From Medicago truncatula (taxonomy: Eukaryota; Streptophyta; Magnoliopsida; Fabales; Fabaceae): a stretch of DNA of 64,000 nt. Under the pieces are notes generated by a model. That model did no database searches, had not been told where the DNA came from, and was given only the letters and a program-made list of their open reading frames with translations. This document shows positions 33,152-46,215 of the stretch, in pieces (position 1 is the first letter of the stretch; each line of letters begins with the position of its first letter). Made by a program: the position numbers and the translations under genes. The stretch spans positions 30,728,576 through 30,792,575 of the forward strand of contig NC_053043.1 in NCBI RefSeq assembly GCF_003473485.1, written 5' to 3'.

Positions 33152-33351
33152 TTTTTGCCAAAATTTCGTGTTCTTTTTGTTAATTAGCGTAATTTTACGT
33201 CGTTTTTGAAAAATAAACTTCGATTGTATTTCATTTTTTCCGTTAATTTACGCTACCTAACACTCTATTAGTTAATTAATTAGCGTAGTTTGACGTCTTT
33301 TTTGAAAAATAAATTAGAAATGCATATATACAATTACAACGCTTTACTCTC

Positions 33352-33470
33352 AGGTGCGATCATACCAGCACTAATGCACCGGATCCCATCAGAACTCCGC
33401 AGTTAAGCGTGCTTGGGCGAGAGTAGTACTAGGATGGGTGACCTCCTGGGAAGTCCTTGTGTTGCACCTC
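33352..33470 (+). rRNA. 5S rRNA
   Basis: L. Confidence 0.96.
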
Positions 33471-33670
33471 TTTTTGCCAAAATTTCGTGTTCTTTTTGTT
33501 AATTAGCGTAATTTTACGTCGTTTTTGAAAAATAAACTTCGATTGTATTTCATTTTTTCCGTTAATTTACGCTACCTAACACTCTATTAGTTAATTAATT
33601 AGCGTAGTTTGACGTCTTTTTTGAAAAATAAATTAGAAATGCATATATACAATTACAACGCTTTACTCTC

Positions 33671-33789
33671 AGGTGCGATCATACCAGCACTAATGCACCG
33701 GATCCCATCAGAACTCCGCAGTTAAGCGTGCTTGGGCGAGAGTAGTACTAGGATGGGTGACCTCCTGGGAAGTCCTTGTGTTGCACCTC
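33671..33789 (+). rRNA. 5S rRNA
   Basis: L, one T short (318). Confidence 0.96.
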
Positions 33790-33988
33790 TTTTTGCCAAA
33801 ATTTCGTGTTCTTTTTGTTAATTAGCGTAATTTTACGTCGTTTTTGAAAAATAAACTTCGATTGTATTTCATTTTTCCGTTAATTTACGCTACCTAACAC
33901 TCTATTAGTTAATTAATTAGCGTAGTTTGACGTCTTTTTTGAAAAATAAATTAGAAATGCATATATACAATTACAACGCTTTACTCTC

Positions 33989-34107
33989 AGGTGCGATCAT
34001 ACCAGCACTAATGCACCGGATCCCATCAGAACTCCGCAGTTAAGCGTGCTTGGGCGAGAGTAGTACTAGGATGGGTGACCTCCTGGGAAGTCCTTGTGTT
34101 GCACCTC
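33989..34107 (+). rRNA. 5S rRNA
   Basis: L. Confidence 0.96.
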
Positions 34108-34307
34108 TTTTTGCCAAAATTTCGTGTTCTTTTTGTTAATTAGCGTAATTTTACGTCGTTTTTGAAAAATAAACTTCGATTGTATTTCATTTTTTCCGTT
34201 AATTTACGCTACCTAACACTCTATTAGTTAATTAATTAGCGTAGTTTGACGTCTTTTTTGAAAAATAAATTAGAAATGCATATATACAATTACAACGCTT
34301 TACTCTC

Positions 34308-34426
34308 AGGTGCGATCATACCAGCACTAATGCACCGGATCCCATCAGAACTCCGCAGTTAAGCGTGCTTGGGCGAGAGTAGTACTAGGATGGGTGACCT
34401 CCTGGGAAGTCCTTGTGTTGCACCTC
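34308..34426 (+). rRNA. 5S rRNA
   Basis: S. Confidence 0.96.
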
Positions 34427-34591
34427 TTTTTGCCAAAATTTCGTGTTCTTTTTGTTAATTAGCGTAATTTTACGTCGTTCCGTTAATTTACGCTACCTAA
34501 CACTCTATTAGTTAATTAATTAGCGTAGTTTGACGTCTTTTTTGAAAAATAAATTAGAAATGCATATATACAATTACAACGCTTTACTCTC

Positions 34592-34710
34592 AGGTGCGAT
34601 CATACCAGCACTAATGCACCGGATCCCATCAGAACTCCGCAGTTAAGCGTGCTTGGGCGAGAGTAGTACTAGGATGGGTGACCTCCTGGGAAGTCCTTGT
34701 GTTGCACCTC
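34592..34710 (+). rRNA. 5S rRNA
   Basis: L. Confidence 0.96.
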
Positions 34711-34910
34711 TTTTTGCCAAAATTTCGTGTTCTTTTTGTTAATTAGCGTAATTTTACGTCGTTTTTGAAAAATAAACTTCGATTGTATTTCATTTTTTCC
34801 GTTAATTTACGCTACCTAACACTCTATTAGTTAATTAATTAGCGTAGTTTGACGTCTTTTTTGAAAAATAAATTAGAAATGCATATATACAATTACAACG
34901 CTTTACTCTC

Positions 34911-35029
34911 AGGTGCGATCATACCAGCACTAATGCACCGGATCCCATCAGAACTCCGCAGTTAAGCGTGCTTGGGCGAGAGTAGTACTAGGATGGGTGA
35001 CCTCCTGGGAAGTCCTTGTGTTGCACCTC
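34911..35029 (+). rRNA. 5S rRNA
   Basis: L. Confidence 0.96.
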
Positions 35030-35229
35030 TTTTTGCCAAAATTTCGTGTTCTTTTTGTTAATTAGCGTAATTTTACGTCGTTTTTGAAAAATAAACTTCG
35101 ATTGTATTTCATTTTTTCCGTTAATTTACGCTACCTAACACTCTATTAGTTAATTAATTAGCGTAGTTTGACGTCTTTTTTGAAAAATAAATTAGAAATG
35201 CATATATACAATTACAACGCTTTACTCTC

Positions 35230-35348
35230 AGGTGCGATCATACCAGCACTAATGCACCGGATCCCATCAGAACTCCGCAGTTAAGCGTGCTTGGGCGAGA
35301 GTAGTACTAGGATGGGTGACCTCCTGGGAAGTCCTTGTGTTGCACCTC
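35230..35348 (+). rRNA. 5S rRNA
   Basis: L. Confidence 0.96.
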
Positions 35349-35548
35349 TTTTTGCCAAAATTTCGTGTTCTTTTTGTTAATTAGCGTAATTTTACGTCGT
35401 TTTTGAAAAATAAACTTCGATTGTATTTCATTTTTTCCGTTAATTTACGCTACCTAACACTCTATTAGTTAATTAATTAGCGTAGTTTGACGTCTTTTTT
35501 GAAAAATAAATTAGAAATGCATATATACAATTACAACGCTTTACTCTC

Positions 35549-35667
35549 AGGTGCGATCATACCAGCACTAATGCACCGGATCCCATCAGAACTCCGCAGT
35601 TAAGCGTGCTTGGGCGAGAGTAGTACTAGGATGGGTGACCTCCTGGGAAGTCCTTGTGTTGCACCTC
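35549..35667 (+). rRNA. 5S rRNA
   Basis: S. Confidence 0.96.
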
Positions 35668-35832
35668 TTTTTGCCAAAATTTCGTGTTCTTTTTGTTAAT
35701 TAGCGTAATTTTACGTCGTTCCGTTAATTTACGCTACCTAACACTCTATTAGTTAATTAATTAGCGTAGTTTGACGTCTTTTTTGAAAAATAAATTAGAA
35801 ATGCATATATACAATTACAACGCTTTACTCTC

Positions 35833-35951
35833 AGGTGCGATCATACCAGCACTAATGCACCGGATCCCATCAGAACTCCGCAGTTAAGCGTGCTTGGGCG
35901 AGAGTAGTACTAGGATGGGTGACCTCCTGGGAAGTCCTTGTGTTGCACCTC
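35833..35951 (+). rRNA. 5S rRNA
   Basis: S. Confidence 0.96.
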
Positions 35952-36116
35952 TTTTTGCCAAAATTTCGTGTTCTTTTTGTTAATTAGCGTAATTTTACGT
36001 CGTTCCGTTAATTTACGCTACCTAACACTCTATTAGTTAATTAATTAGCGTAGTTTGACGTCTTTTTTGAAAAATAAATTAGAAATGCATATATACAATT
36101 ACAACGCTTTACTCTC

Positions 36117-36235
36117 AGGTGCGATCATACCAGCACTAATGCACCGGATCCCATCAGAACTCCGCAGTTAAGCGTGCTTGGGCGAGAGTAGTACTAGGAT
36201 GGGTGACCTCCTGGGAAGTCCTTGTGTTGCACCTC
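36117..36235 (+). rRNA. 5S rRNA
   Basis: L. Confidence 0.96.
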
Positions 36236-36435
36236 TTTTTGCCAAAATTTCGTGTTCTTTTTGTTAATTAGCGTAATTTTACGTCGTTTTTGAAAAATAA
36301 ACTTCGATTGTATTTCATTTTTTCCGTTAATTTACGCTACCTAACACTCTATTAGTTAATTAATTAGCGTAGTTTGACGTCTTTTTTGAAAAATAAATTA
36401 GAAATGCATATATACAATTACAACGCTTTACTCTC

Positions 36436-36554
36436 AGGTGCGATCATACCAGCACTAATGCACCGGATCCCATCAGAACTCCGCAGTTAAGCGTGCTTGG
36501 GCGAGAGTAGTACTAGGATGGGTGACCTCCTGGGAAGTCCTTGTGTTGCACCTC
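36436..36554 (+). rRNA. 5S rRNA
   Basis: L. Confidence 0.96.
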
Positions 36555-36754
36555 TTTTTGCCAAAATTTCGTGTTCTTTTTGTTAATTAGCGTAATTTTA
36601 CGTCGTTTTTGAAAAATAAACTTCGATTGTATTTCATTTTTTCCGTTAATTTACGCTACCTAACACTCTATTAGTTAATTAATTAGCGTAGTTTGACGTC
36701 TTTTTTGAAAAATAAATTAGAAATGCATATATACAATTACAACGCTTTACTCTC

Positions 36755-36873
36755 AGGTGCGATCATACCAGCACTAATGCACCGGATCCCATCAGAACTC
36801 CGCAGTTAAGCGTGCTTGGGCGAGAGTAGTACTAGGATGGGTGACCTCCTGGGAAGTCCTTGTGTTGCACCTC
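36755..36873 (+). rRNA. 5S rRNA
   Basis: S. Confidence 0.96.
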
Positions 36874-37038
36874 TTTTTGCCAAAATTTCGTGTTCTTTTT
36901 GTTAATTAGCGTAATTTTACGTCGTTCCGTTAATTTACGCTACCTAACACTCTATTAGTTAATTAATTAGCGTAGTTTGACGTCTTTTTTGAAAAATAAA
37001 TTAGAAATGCATATATACAATTACAACGCTTTACTCTC

Positions 37039-37157
37039 AGGTGCGATCATACCAGCACTAATGCACCGGATCCCATCAGAACTCCGCAGTTAAGCGTGCT
37101 TGGGCGAGAGTAGTACTAGGATGGGTGACCTCCTGGGAAGTCCTTGTGTTGCACCTC
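37039..37157 (+). rRNA. 5S rRNA
   Basis: L, one C short at about 37207 (318). Confidence 0.96.
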
Positions 37158-37356
37158 TTTTTGCCAAAATTTCGTGTTCTTTTTGTTAATTAGCGTAATT
37201 TTACGTGTTTTTGAAAAATAAACTTCGATTGTATTTCATTTTTTCCGTTAATTTACGCTACCTAACACTCTATTAGTTAATTAATTAGCGTAGTTTGACG
37301 TCTTTTTTGAAAAATAAATTAGAAATGCATATATACAATTACAACGCTTTACTCTC

Positions 37357-37475
37357 AGGTGCGATCATACCAGCACTAATGCACCGGATCCCATCAGAAC
37401 TCCGCAGTTAAGCGTGCTTGGGCGAGAGTAGTACTAGGATGGGTGACCTCCTGGGAAGTCCTTGTGTTGCACCTC
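37357..37475 (+). rRNA. 5S rRNA
   Basis: L. Confidence 0.96.
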
Positions 37476-37675
37476 TTTTTGCCAAAATTTCGTGTTCTTT
37501 TTGTTAATTAGCGTAATTTTACGTCGTTTTTGAAAAATAAACTTCGATTGTATTTCATTTTTTCCGTTAATTTACGCTACCTAACACTCTATTAGTTAAT
37601 TAATTAGCGTAGTTTGACGTCTTTTTTGAAAAATAAATTAGAAATGCATATATACAATTACAACGCTTTACTCTC

Positions 37676-37794
37676 AGGTGCGATCATACCAGCACTAATG
37701 CACCGGATCCCATCAGAACTCCGCAGTTAAGCGTGCTTGGGCGAGAGTAGTACTAGGATGGGTGACCTCCTGGGAAGTCCTTGTGTTGCACCTC
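37676..37794 (+). rRNA. 5S rRNA
   Basis: L, one A short (318). Confidence 0.96.
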
Positions 37795-37993
37795 TTTTTG
37801 CCAAAATTTCGTGTTCTTTTTGTTAATTAGCGTAATTTTACGTCGTTTTTGAAAAATAAACTTCGATTGTATTTCATTTTTTCCGTTAATTTACGCTACC
37901 TAACACTCTATTAGTTAATTAATTAGCGTAGTTTGACGTCTTTTTTGAAAATAAATTAGAAATGCATATATACAATTACAACGCTTTACTCTC

Positions 37994-38112
37994 AGGTGCG
38001 ATCATACCAGCACTAATGCACCGGATCCCATCAGAACTCCGCAGTTAAGCGTGCTTGGGCGAGAGTAGTACTAGGATGGGTGACCTCCTGGGAAGTCCTT
38101 GTGTTGCACCTC
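37994..38112 (+). rRNA. 5S rRNA
   Basis: S. Confidence 0.96.
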
Positions 38113-38277
38113 TTTTTGCCAAAATTTCGTGTTCTTTTTGTTAATTAGCGTAATTTTACGTCGTTCCGTTAATTTACGCTACCTAACACTCTATTAGTTA
38201 ATTAATTAGCGTAGTTTGACGTCTTTTTTGAAAAATAAATTAGAAATGCATATATACAATTACAACGCTTTACTCTC

Positions 38278-38396
38278 AGGTGCGATCATACCAGCACTAA
38301 TGCACCGGATCCCATCAGAACTCCGCAGTTAAGCGTGCTTGGGCGAGAGTAGTACTAGGATGGGTGACCTCCTGGGAAGTCCTTGTGTTGCACCTC
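38278..38396 (+). rRNA. 5S rRNA
   Basis: S. Confidence 0.96.
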
Positions 38397-38561
38397 TTTT
38401 TGCCAAAATTTCGTGTTCTTTTTGTTAATTAGCGTAATTTTACGTCGTTCCGTTAATTTACGCTACCTAACACTCTATTAGTTAATTAATTAGCGTAGTT
38501 TGACGTCTTTTTTGAAAAATAAATTAGAAATGCATATATACAATTACAACGCTTTACTCTC

Positions 38562-38680
38562 AGGTGCGATCATACCAGCACTAATGCACCGGATCCCATC
38601 AGAACTCCGCAGTTAAGCGTGCTTGGGCGAGAGTAGTACTAGGATGGGTGACCTCCTGGGAAGTCCTTGTGTTGCACCTC
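38562..38680 (+). rRNA. 5S rRNA
   Basis: L; G to T near 38708 lengthens the second T run. Confidence 0.96.
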
Positions 38681-38880
38681 TTTTTGCCAAAATTTCGTGT
38701 TCTTTTTTTTAATTAGCGTAATTTTACGTCGTTTTTGAAAAATAAACTTCGATTGTATTTCATTTTTTCCGTTAATTTACGCTACCTAACACTCTATTAG
38801 TTAATTAATTAGCGTAGTTTGACGTCTTTTTTGAAAAATAAATTAGAAATGCATATATACAATTACAACGCTTTACTCTC

Positions 38881-38999
38881 AGGTGCGATCATACCAGCAC
38901 TAATGCACCGGATCCCATCAGAACTCCGCAGTTAAGCGTGCTTGGGCGAGAGTAGTACTAGGATGGGTGACCTCCTGGGAAGTCCTTGTGTTGCACCTC
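38881..38999 (+). rRNA. 5S rRNA
   Basis: S. Confidence 0.96.
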
Positions 39000-39164
39000 T
39001 TTTTGCCAAAATTTCGTGTTCTTTTTGTTAATTAGCGTAATTTTACGTCGTTCCGTTAATTTACGCTACCTAACACTCTATTAGTTAATTAATTAGCGTA
39101 GTTTGACGTCTTTTTTGAAAAATAAATTAGAAATGCATATATACAATTACAACGCTTTACTCTC

Positions 39165-39283
39165 AGGTGCGATCATACCAGCACTAATGCACCGGATCCC
39201 ATCAGAACTCCGCAGTTAAGCGTGCTTGGGCGAGAGTAGTACTAGGATGGGTGACCTCCTGGGAAGTCCTTGTGTTGCACCTC
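39165..39283 (+). rRNA. 5S rRNA
   Basis: L. Confidence 0.96.
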
Positions 39284-39483
39284 TTTTTGCCAAAATTTCG
39301 TGTTCTTTTTGTTAATTAGCGTAATTTTACGTCGTTTTTGAAAAATAAACTTCGATTGTATTTCATTTTTTCCGTTAATTTACGCTACCTAACACTCTAT
39401 TAGTTAATTAATTAGCGTAGTTTGACGTCTTTTTTGAAAAATAAATTAGAAATGCATATATACAATTACAACGCTTTACTCTC

Positions 39484-39602
39484 AGGTGCGATCATACCAG
39501 CACTAATGCACCGGATCCCATCAGAACTCCGCAGTTAAGCGTGCTTGGGCGAGAGTAGTACTAGGATGGGTGACCTCCTGGGAAGTCCTTGTGTTGCACC
39601 TC
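39484..39602 (+). rRNA. 5S rRNA
   Basis: S. Confidence 0.96.
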
Positions 39603-39767
39603 TTTTTGCCAAAATTTCGTGTTCTTTTTGTTAATTAGCGTAATTTTACGTCGTTCCGTTAATTTACGCTACCTAACACTCTATTAGTTAATTAATTAGC
39701 GTAGTTTGACGTCTTTTTTGAAAAATAAATTAGAAATGCATATATACAATTACAACGCTTTACTCTC

Positions 39768-39886
39768 AGGTGCGATCATACCAGCACTAATGCACCGGAT
39801 CCCATCAGAACTCCGCAGTTAAGCGTGCTTGGGCGAGAGTAGTACTAGGATGGGTGACCTCCTGGGAAGTCCTTGTGTTGCACCTC
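39768..39886 (+). rRNA. 5S rRNA
   Basis: L; opens the L-only block. Confidence 0.96.
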
Positions 39887-40086
39887 TTTTTGCCAAAATT
39901 TCGTGTTCTTTTTGTTAATTAGCGTAATTTTACGTCGTTTTTGAAAAATAAACTTCGATTGTATTTCATTTTTTCCGTTAATTTACGCTACCTAACACTC
40001 TATTAGTTAATTAATTAGCGTAGTTTGACGTCTTTTTTGAAAAATAAATTAGAAATGCATATATACAATTACAACGCTTTACTCTC

Positions 40087-40205
40087 AGGTGCGATCATAC
40101 CAGCACTAATGCACCGGATCCCATCAGAACTCCGCAGTTAAGCGTGCTTGGGCGAGAGTAGTACTAGGATGGGTGACCTCCTGGGAAGTCCTTGTGTTGC
40201 ACCTC
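40087..40205 (+). rRNA. 5S rRNA
   Basis: L. Confidence 0.96.
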
Positions 40206-40405
40206 TTTTTGCCAAAATTTCGTGTTCTTTTTGTTAATTAGCGTAATTTTACGTCGTTTTTGAAAAATAAACTTCGATTGTATTTCATTTTTTCCGTTAA
40301 TTTACGCTACCTAACACTCTATTAGTTAATTAATTAGCGTAGTTTGACGTCTTTTTTGAAAAATAAATTAGAAATGCATATATACAATTACAACGCTTTA
40401 CTCTC

Positions 40406-40524
40406 AGGTGCGATCATACCAGCACTAATGCACCGGATCCCATCAGAACTCCGCAGTTAAGCGTGCTTGGGCGAGAGTAGTACTAGGATGGGTGACCTCC
40501 TGGGAAGTCCTTGTGTTGCACCTC
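40406..40524 (+). rRNA. 5S rRNA
   Basis: L. Confidence 0.96.
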
Positions 40525-40724
40525 TTTTTGCCAAAATTTCGTGTTCTTTTTGTTAATTAGCGTAATTTTACGTCGTTTTTGAAAAATAAACTTCGATTGT
40601 ATTTCATTTTTTCCGTTAATTTACGCTACCTAACACTCTATTAGTTAATTAATTAGCGTAGTTTGACGTCTTTTTTGAAAAATAAATTAGAAATGCATAT
40701 ATACAATTACAACGCTTTACTCTC

Positions 40725-40843
40725 AGGTGCGATCATACCAGCACTAATGCACCGGATCCCATCAGAACTCCGCAGTTAAGCGTGCTTGGGCGAGAGTAGT
40801 ACTAGGATGGGTGACCTCCTGGGAAGTCCTTGTGTTGCACCTC
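40725..40843 (+). rRNA. 5S rRNA
   Basis: L. Confidence 0.96.
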
Positions 40844-41043
40844 TTTTTGCCAAAATTTCGTGTTCTTTTTGTTAATTAGCGTAATTTTACGTCGTTTTTG
40901 AAAAATAAACTTCGATTGTATTTCATTTTTTCCGTTAATTTACGCTACCTAACACTCTATTAGTTAATTAATTAGCGTAGTTTGACGTCTTTTTTGAAAA
41001 ATAAATTAGAAATGCATATATACAATTACAACGCTTTACTCTC

Positions 41044-41162
41044 AGGTGCGATCATACCAGCACTAATGCACCGGATCCCATCAGAACTCCGCAGTTAAGC
41101 GTGCTTGGGCGAGAGTAGTACTAGGATGGGTGACCTCCTGGGAAGTCCTTGTGTTGCACCTC
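41044..41162 (+). rRNA. 5S rRNA
   Basis: L, one T short in the second T run (318), as at 32431. Confidence 0.96.
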
Positions 41163-41361
41163 TTTTTGCCAAAATTTCGTGTTCTTTTGTTAATTAGCGT
41201 AATTTTACGTCGTTTTTGAAAAATAAACTTCGATTGTATTTCATTTTTTCCGTTAATTTACGCTACCTAACACTCTATTAGTTAATTAATTAGCGTAGTT
41301 TGACGTCTTTTTTGAAAAATAAATTAGAAATGCATATATACAATTACAACGCTTTACTCTC

Positions 41362-41480
41362 AGGTGCGATCATACCAGCACTAATGCACCGGATCCCATC
41401 AGAACTCCGCAGTTAAGCGTGCTTGGGCGAGAGTAGTACTAGGATGGGTGACCTCCTGGGAAGTCCTTGTGTTGCACCTC
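41362..41480 (+). rRNA. 5S rRNA
   Basis: L. Confidence 0.96.
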
Positions 41481-41680
41481 TTTTTGCCAAAATTTCGTGT
41501 TCTTTTTGTTAATTAGCGTAATTTTACGTCGTTTTTGAAAAATAAACTTCGATTGTATTTCATTTTTTCCGTTAATTTACGCTACCTAACACTCTATTAG
41601 TTAATTAATTAGCGTAGTTTGACGTCTTTTTTGAAAAATAAATTAGAAATGCATATATACAATTACAACGCTTTACTCTC

Positions 41681-41799
41681 AGGTGCGATCATACCAGCAC
41701 TAATGCACCGGATCCCATCAGAACTCCGCAGTTAAGCGTGCTTGGGCGAGAGTAGTACTAGGATGGGTGACCTCCTGGGAAGTCCTTGTGTTGCACCTC
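41681..41799 (+). rRNA. 5S rRNA
   Basis: L. Confidence 0.96.
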
Positions 41800-41999
41800 T
41801 TTTTGCCAAAATTTCGTGTTCTTTTTGTTAATTAGCGTAATTTTACGTCGTTTTTGAAAAATAAACTTCGATTGTATTTCATTTTTTCCGTTAATTTACG
41901 CTACCTAACACTCTATTAGTTAATTAATTAGCGTAGTTTGACGTCTTTTTTGAAAAATAAATTAGAAATGCATATATACAATTACAACGCTTTACTCTC

Positions 42000-42118
42000 A
42001 GGTGCGATCATACCAGCACTAATGCACCGGATCCCATCAGAACTCCGCAGTTAAGCGTGCTTGGGCGAGAGTAGTACTAGGATGGGTGACCTCCTGGGAA
42101 GTCCTTGTGTTGCACCTC
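42000..42118 (+). rRNA. 5S rRNA
   Basis: L. Confidence 0.96.
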
Positions 42119-42318
42119 TTTTTGCCAAAATTTCGTGTTCTTTTTGTTAATTAGCGTAATTTTACGTCGTTTTTGAAAAATAAACTTCGATTGTATTTCA
42201 TTTTTTCCGTTAATTTACGCTACCTAACACTCTATTAGTTAATTAATTAGCGTAGTTTGACGTCTTTTTTGAAAAATAAATTAGAAATGCATATATACAA
42301 TTACAACGCTTTACTCTC

Positions 42319-42437
42319 AGGTGCGATCATACCAGCACTAATGCACCGGATCCCATCAGAACTCCGCAGTTAAGCGTGCTTGGGCGAGAGTAGTACTAGG
42401 ATGGGTGACCTCCTGGGAAGTCCTTGTGTTGCACCTC
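42319..42437 (+). rRNA. 5S rRNA
   Basis: L. Confidence 0.96.
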
Positions 42438-42637
42438 TTTTTGCCAAAATTTCGTGTTCTTTTTGTTAATTAGCGTAATTTTACGTCGTTTTTGAAAAAT
42501 AAACTTCGATTGTATTTCATTTTTTCCGTTAATTTACGCTACCTAACACTCTATTAGTTAATTAATTAGCGTAGTTTGACGTCTTTTTTGAAAAATAAAT
42601 TAGAAATGCATATATACAATTACAACGCTTTACTCTC

Positions 42638-42756
42638 AGGTGCGATCATACCAGCACTAATGCACCGGATCCCATCAGAACTCCGCAGTTAAGCGTGCTT
42701 GGGCGAGAGTAGTACTAGGATGGGTGACCTCCTGGGAAGTCCTTGTGTTGCACCTC
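42638..42756 (+). rRNA. 5S rRNA
   Basis: L. Confidence 0.96.
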
Positions 42757-42956
42757 TTTTTGCCAAAATTTCGTGTTCTTTTTGTTAATTAGCGTAATTT
42801 TACGTCGTTTTTGAAAAATAAACTTCGATTGTATTTCATTTTTTCCGTTAATTTACGCTACCTAACACTCTATTAGTTAATTAATTAGCGTAGTTTGACG
42901 TCTTTTTTGAAAAATAAATTAGAAATGCATATATACAATTACAACGCTTTACTCTC

Positions 42957-43075
42957 AGGTGCGATCATACCAGCACTAATGCACCGGATCCCATCAGAAC
43001 TCCGCAGTTAAGCGTGCTTGGGCGAGAGTAGTACTAGGATGGGTGACCTCCTGGGAAGTCCTTGTGTTGCACCTC
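42957..43075 (+). rRNA. 5S rRNA
   Basis: L shortened by 11 bases inside the 35-bp segment (308). Confidence 0.96.
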
Positions 43076-43264
43076 TTTTTGCCAAAATTTCGTGTTCTTT
43101 TTGTTAATTAGCGTAATTTTACGTCGTTTGAAAAAACTCGATTGTATTTTTTCCGTTAATTTACGCTACCTAACACTCTATTAGTTAATTAATTAGCGTA
43201 GTTTGACGTCTTTTTTGAAAAATAAATTAGAAATGCATATATACAATTACAACGCTTTACTCTC

Positions 43265-43383
43265 AGGTGCGATCATACCAGCACTAATGCACCGGATCCC
43301 ATCAGAACTCCGCAGTTAAGCGTGCTTGGGCGAGAGTAGTACTAGGATGGGTGACCTCCTGGGAAGTCCTTGTGTTGCACCTC
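43265..43383 (+). rRNA. 5S rRNA
   Basis: L. Confidence 0.96.
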
Positions 43384-43583
43384 TTTTTGCCAAAATTTCG
43401 TGTTCTTTTTGTTAATTAGCGTAATTTTACGTCGTTTTTGAAAAATAAACTTCGATTGTATTTCATTTTTTCCGTTAATTTACGCTACCTAACACTCTAT
43501 TAGTTAATTAATTAGCGTAGTTTGACGTCTTTTTTGAAAAATAAATTAGAAATGCATATATACAATTACAACGCTTTACTCTC

Positions 43584-43702
43584 AGGTGCGATCATACCAG
43601 CACTAATGCACCGGATCCCATCAGAACTCCGCAGTTAAGCGTGCTTGGGCGAGAGTAGTACTAGGATGGGTGACCTCCTGGGAAGTCCTTGTGTTGCACC
43701 TC
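43584..43702 (+). rRNA. 5S rRNA
   Basis: L. Confidence 0.96.
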
Positions 43703-43902
43703 TTTTTGCCAAAATTTCGTGTTCTTTTTGTTAATTAGCGTAATTTTACGTCGTTTTTGAAAAATAAACTTCGATTGTATTTCATTTTTTCCGTTAATTT
43801 ACGCTACCTAACACTCTATTAGTTAATTAATTAGCGTAGTTTGACGTCTTTTTTGAAAAATAAATTAGAAATGCATATATACAATTACAACGCTTTACTC
43901 TC

Positions 43903-44021
43903 AGGTGCGATCATACCAGCACTAATGCACCGGATCCCATCAGAACTCCGCAGTTAAGCGTGCTTGGGCGAGAGTAGTACTAGGATGGGTGACCTCCTGG
44001 GAAGTCCTTGTGTTGCACCTC
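43903..44021 (+). rRNA. 5S rRNA
   Basis: L. Confidence 0.96.
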
Positions 44022-44221
44022 TTTTTGCCAAAATTTCGTGTTCTTTTTGTTAATTAGCGTAATTTTACGTCGTTTTTGAAAAATAAACTTCGATTGTATT
44101 TCATTTTTTCCGTTAATTTACGCTACCTAACACTCTATTAGTTAATTAATTAGCGTAGTTTGACGTCTTTTTTGAAAAATAAATTAGAAATGCATATATA
44201 CAATTACAACGCTTTACTCTC

Positions 44222-44340
44222 AGGTGCGATCATACCAGCACTAATGCACCGGATCCCATCAGAACTCCGCAGTTAAGCGTGCTTGGGCGAGAGTAGTACT
44301 AGGATGGGTGACCTCCTGGGAAGTCCTTGTGTTGCACCTC
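44222..44340 (+). rRNA. 5S rRNA
   Basis: L shortened by five bases (314). Confidence 0.96.
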
Positions 44341-44535
44341 TTTTTGCCAAAATTTCGTGTTCTTTTTGTTAATTAGCGTAATTTTACGTCGTTTTGAAAT
44401 AACTTCGATTGTATTTCATTTTTCCGTTAATTTACGCTACCTAACACTCTATTAGTTAATTAATTAGCGTAGTTTGACGTCTTTTTTGAAAAATAAATTA
44501 GAAATGCATATATACAATTACAACGCTTTACTCTC

Positions 44536-44654
44536 AGGTGCGATCATACCAGCACTAATGCACCGGATCCCATCAGAACTCCGCAGTTAAGCGTGCTTGG
44601 GCGAGAGTAGTACTAGGATGGGTGACCTCCTGGGAAGTCCTTGTGTTGCACCTC
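44536..44654 (+). rRNA. 5S rRNA
   Basis: L. Confidence 0.96.
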
Positions 44655-44854
44655 TTTTTGCCAAAATTTCGTGTTCTTTTTGTTAATTAGCGTAATTTTA
44701 CGTCGTTTTTGAAAAATAAACTTCGATTGTATTTCATTTTTTCCGTTAATTTACGCTACCTAACACTCTATTAGTTAATTAATTAGCGTAGTTTGACGTC
44801 TTTTTTGAAAAATAAATTAGAAATGCATATATACAATTACAACGCTTTACTCTC

Positions 44855-44973
44855 AGGTGCGATCATACCAGCACTAATGCACCGGATCCCATCAGAACTC
44901 CGCAGTTAAGCGTGCTTGGGCGAGAGTAGTACTAGGATGGGTGACCTCCTGGGAAGTCCTTGTGTTGCACCTC
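44855..44973 (+). rRNA. 5S rRNA
   Basis: Only short spacer in the L block (285); its junction reads CGTTTTCCG, with two more T than the standard S form. Confidence 0.96.
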
Positions 44974-45139
44974 TTTTTGCCAAAATTTCGTGTTCTTTTG
45001 TTAATTAGCGTAATTTTACGTCGTTTTCCGTTAATTTACGCTACCTAACACTCTATTAGTTAATTAATTAGCGTAGTTTGACGTCTTTTTTGAAAAATAA
45101 ATTAGAAATGCATATATACAATTACAACGCTTTACTCTC

Positions 45140-45258
45140 AGGTGCGATCATACCAGCACTAATGCACCGGATCCCATCAGAACTCCGCAGTTAAGCGTGC
45201 TTGGGCGAGAGTAGTACTAGGATGGGTGACCTCCTGGGAAGTCCTTGTGTTGCACCTC
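45140..45258 (+). rRNA. 5S rRNA
   Basis: L. Confidence 0.96.
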
Positions 45259-45458
45259 TTTTTGCCAAAATTTCGTGTTCTTTTTGTTAATTAGCGTAAT
45301 TTTACGTCGTTTTTGAAAAATAAACTTCGATTGTATTTCATTTTTTCCGTTAATTTACGCTACCTAACACTCTATTAGTTAATTAATTAGCGTAGTTTGA
45401 CGTCTTTTTTGAAAAATAAATTAGAAATGCATATATACAATTACAACGCTTTACTCTC

Positions 45459-45577
45459 AGGTGCGATCATACCAGCACTAATGCACCGGATCCCATCAGA
45501 ACTCCGCAGTTAAGCGTGCTTGGGCGAGAGTAGTACTAGGATGGGTGACCTCCTGGGAAGTCCTTGTGTTGCACCTC
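45459..45577 (+). rRNA. 5S rRNA
   Basis: L. Confidence 0.96.
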
Positions 45578-45777
45578 TTTTTGCCAAAATTTCGTGTTCT
45601 TTTTGTTAATTAGCGTAATTTTACGTCGTTTTTGAAAAATAAACTTCGATTGTATTTCATTTTTTCCGTTAATTTACGCTACCTAACACTCTATTAGTTA
45701 ATTAATTAGCGTAGTTTGACGTCTTTTTTGAAAAATAAATTAGAAATGCATATATACAATTACAACGCTTTACTCTC

Positions 45778-45896
45778 AGGTGCGATCATACCAGCACTAA
45801 TGCACCGGATCCCATCAGAACTCCGCAGTTAAGCGTGCTTGGGCGAGAGTAGTACTAGGATGGGTGACCTCCTGGGAAGTCCTTGTGTTGCACCTC
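45778..45896 (+). rRNA. 5S rRNA
   Basis: L. Confidence 0.96.
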
Positions 45897-46096
45897 TTTT
45901 TGCCAAAATTTCGTGTTCTTTTTGTTAATTAGCGTAATTTTACGTCGTTTTTGAAAAATAAACTTCGATTGTATTTCATTTTTTCCGTTAATTTACGCTA
46001 CCTAACACTCTATTAGTTAATTAATTAGCGTAGTTTGACGTCTTTTTTGAAAAATAAATTAGAAATGCATATATACAATTACAACGCTTTACTCTC

Positions 46097-46215
46097 AGGT
46101 GCGATCATACCAGCACTAATGCACCGGATCCCATCAGAACTCCGCAGTTAAGCGTGCTTGGGCGAGAGTAGTACTAGGATGGGTGACCTCCTGGGAAGTC
46201 CTTGTGTTGCACCTC
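46097..46215 (+). rRNA. 5S rRNA
   Basis: L shortened by five bases (314). Confidence 0.96.
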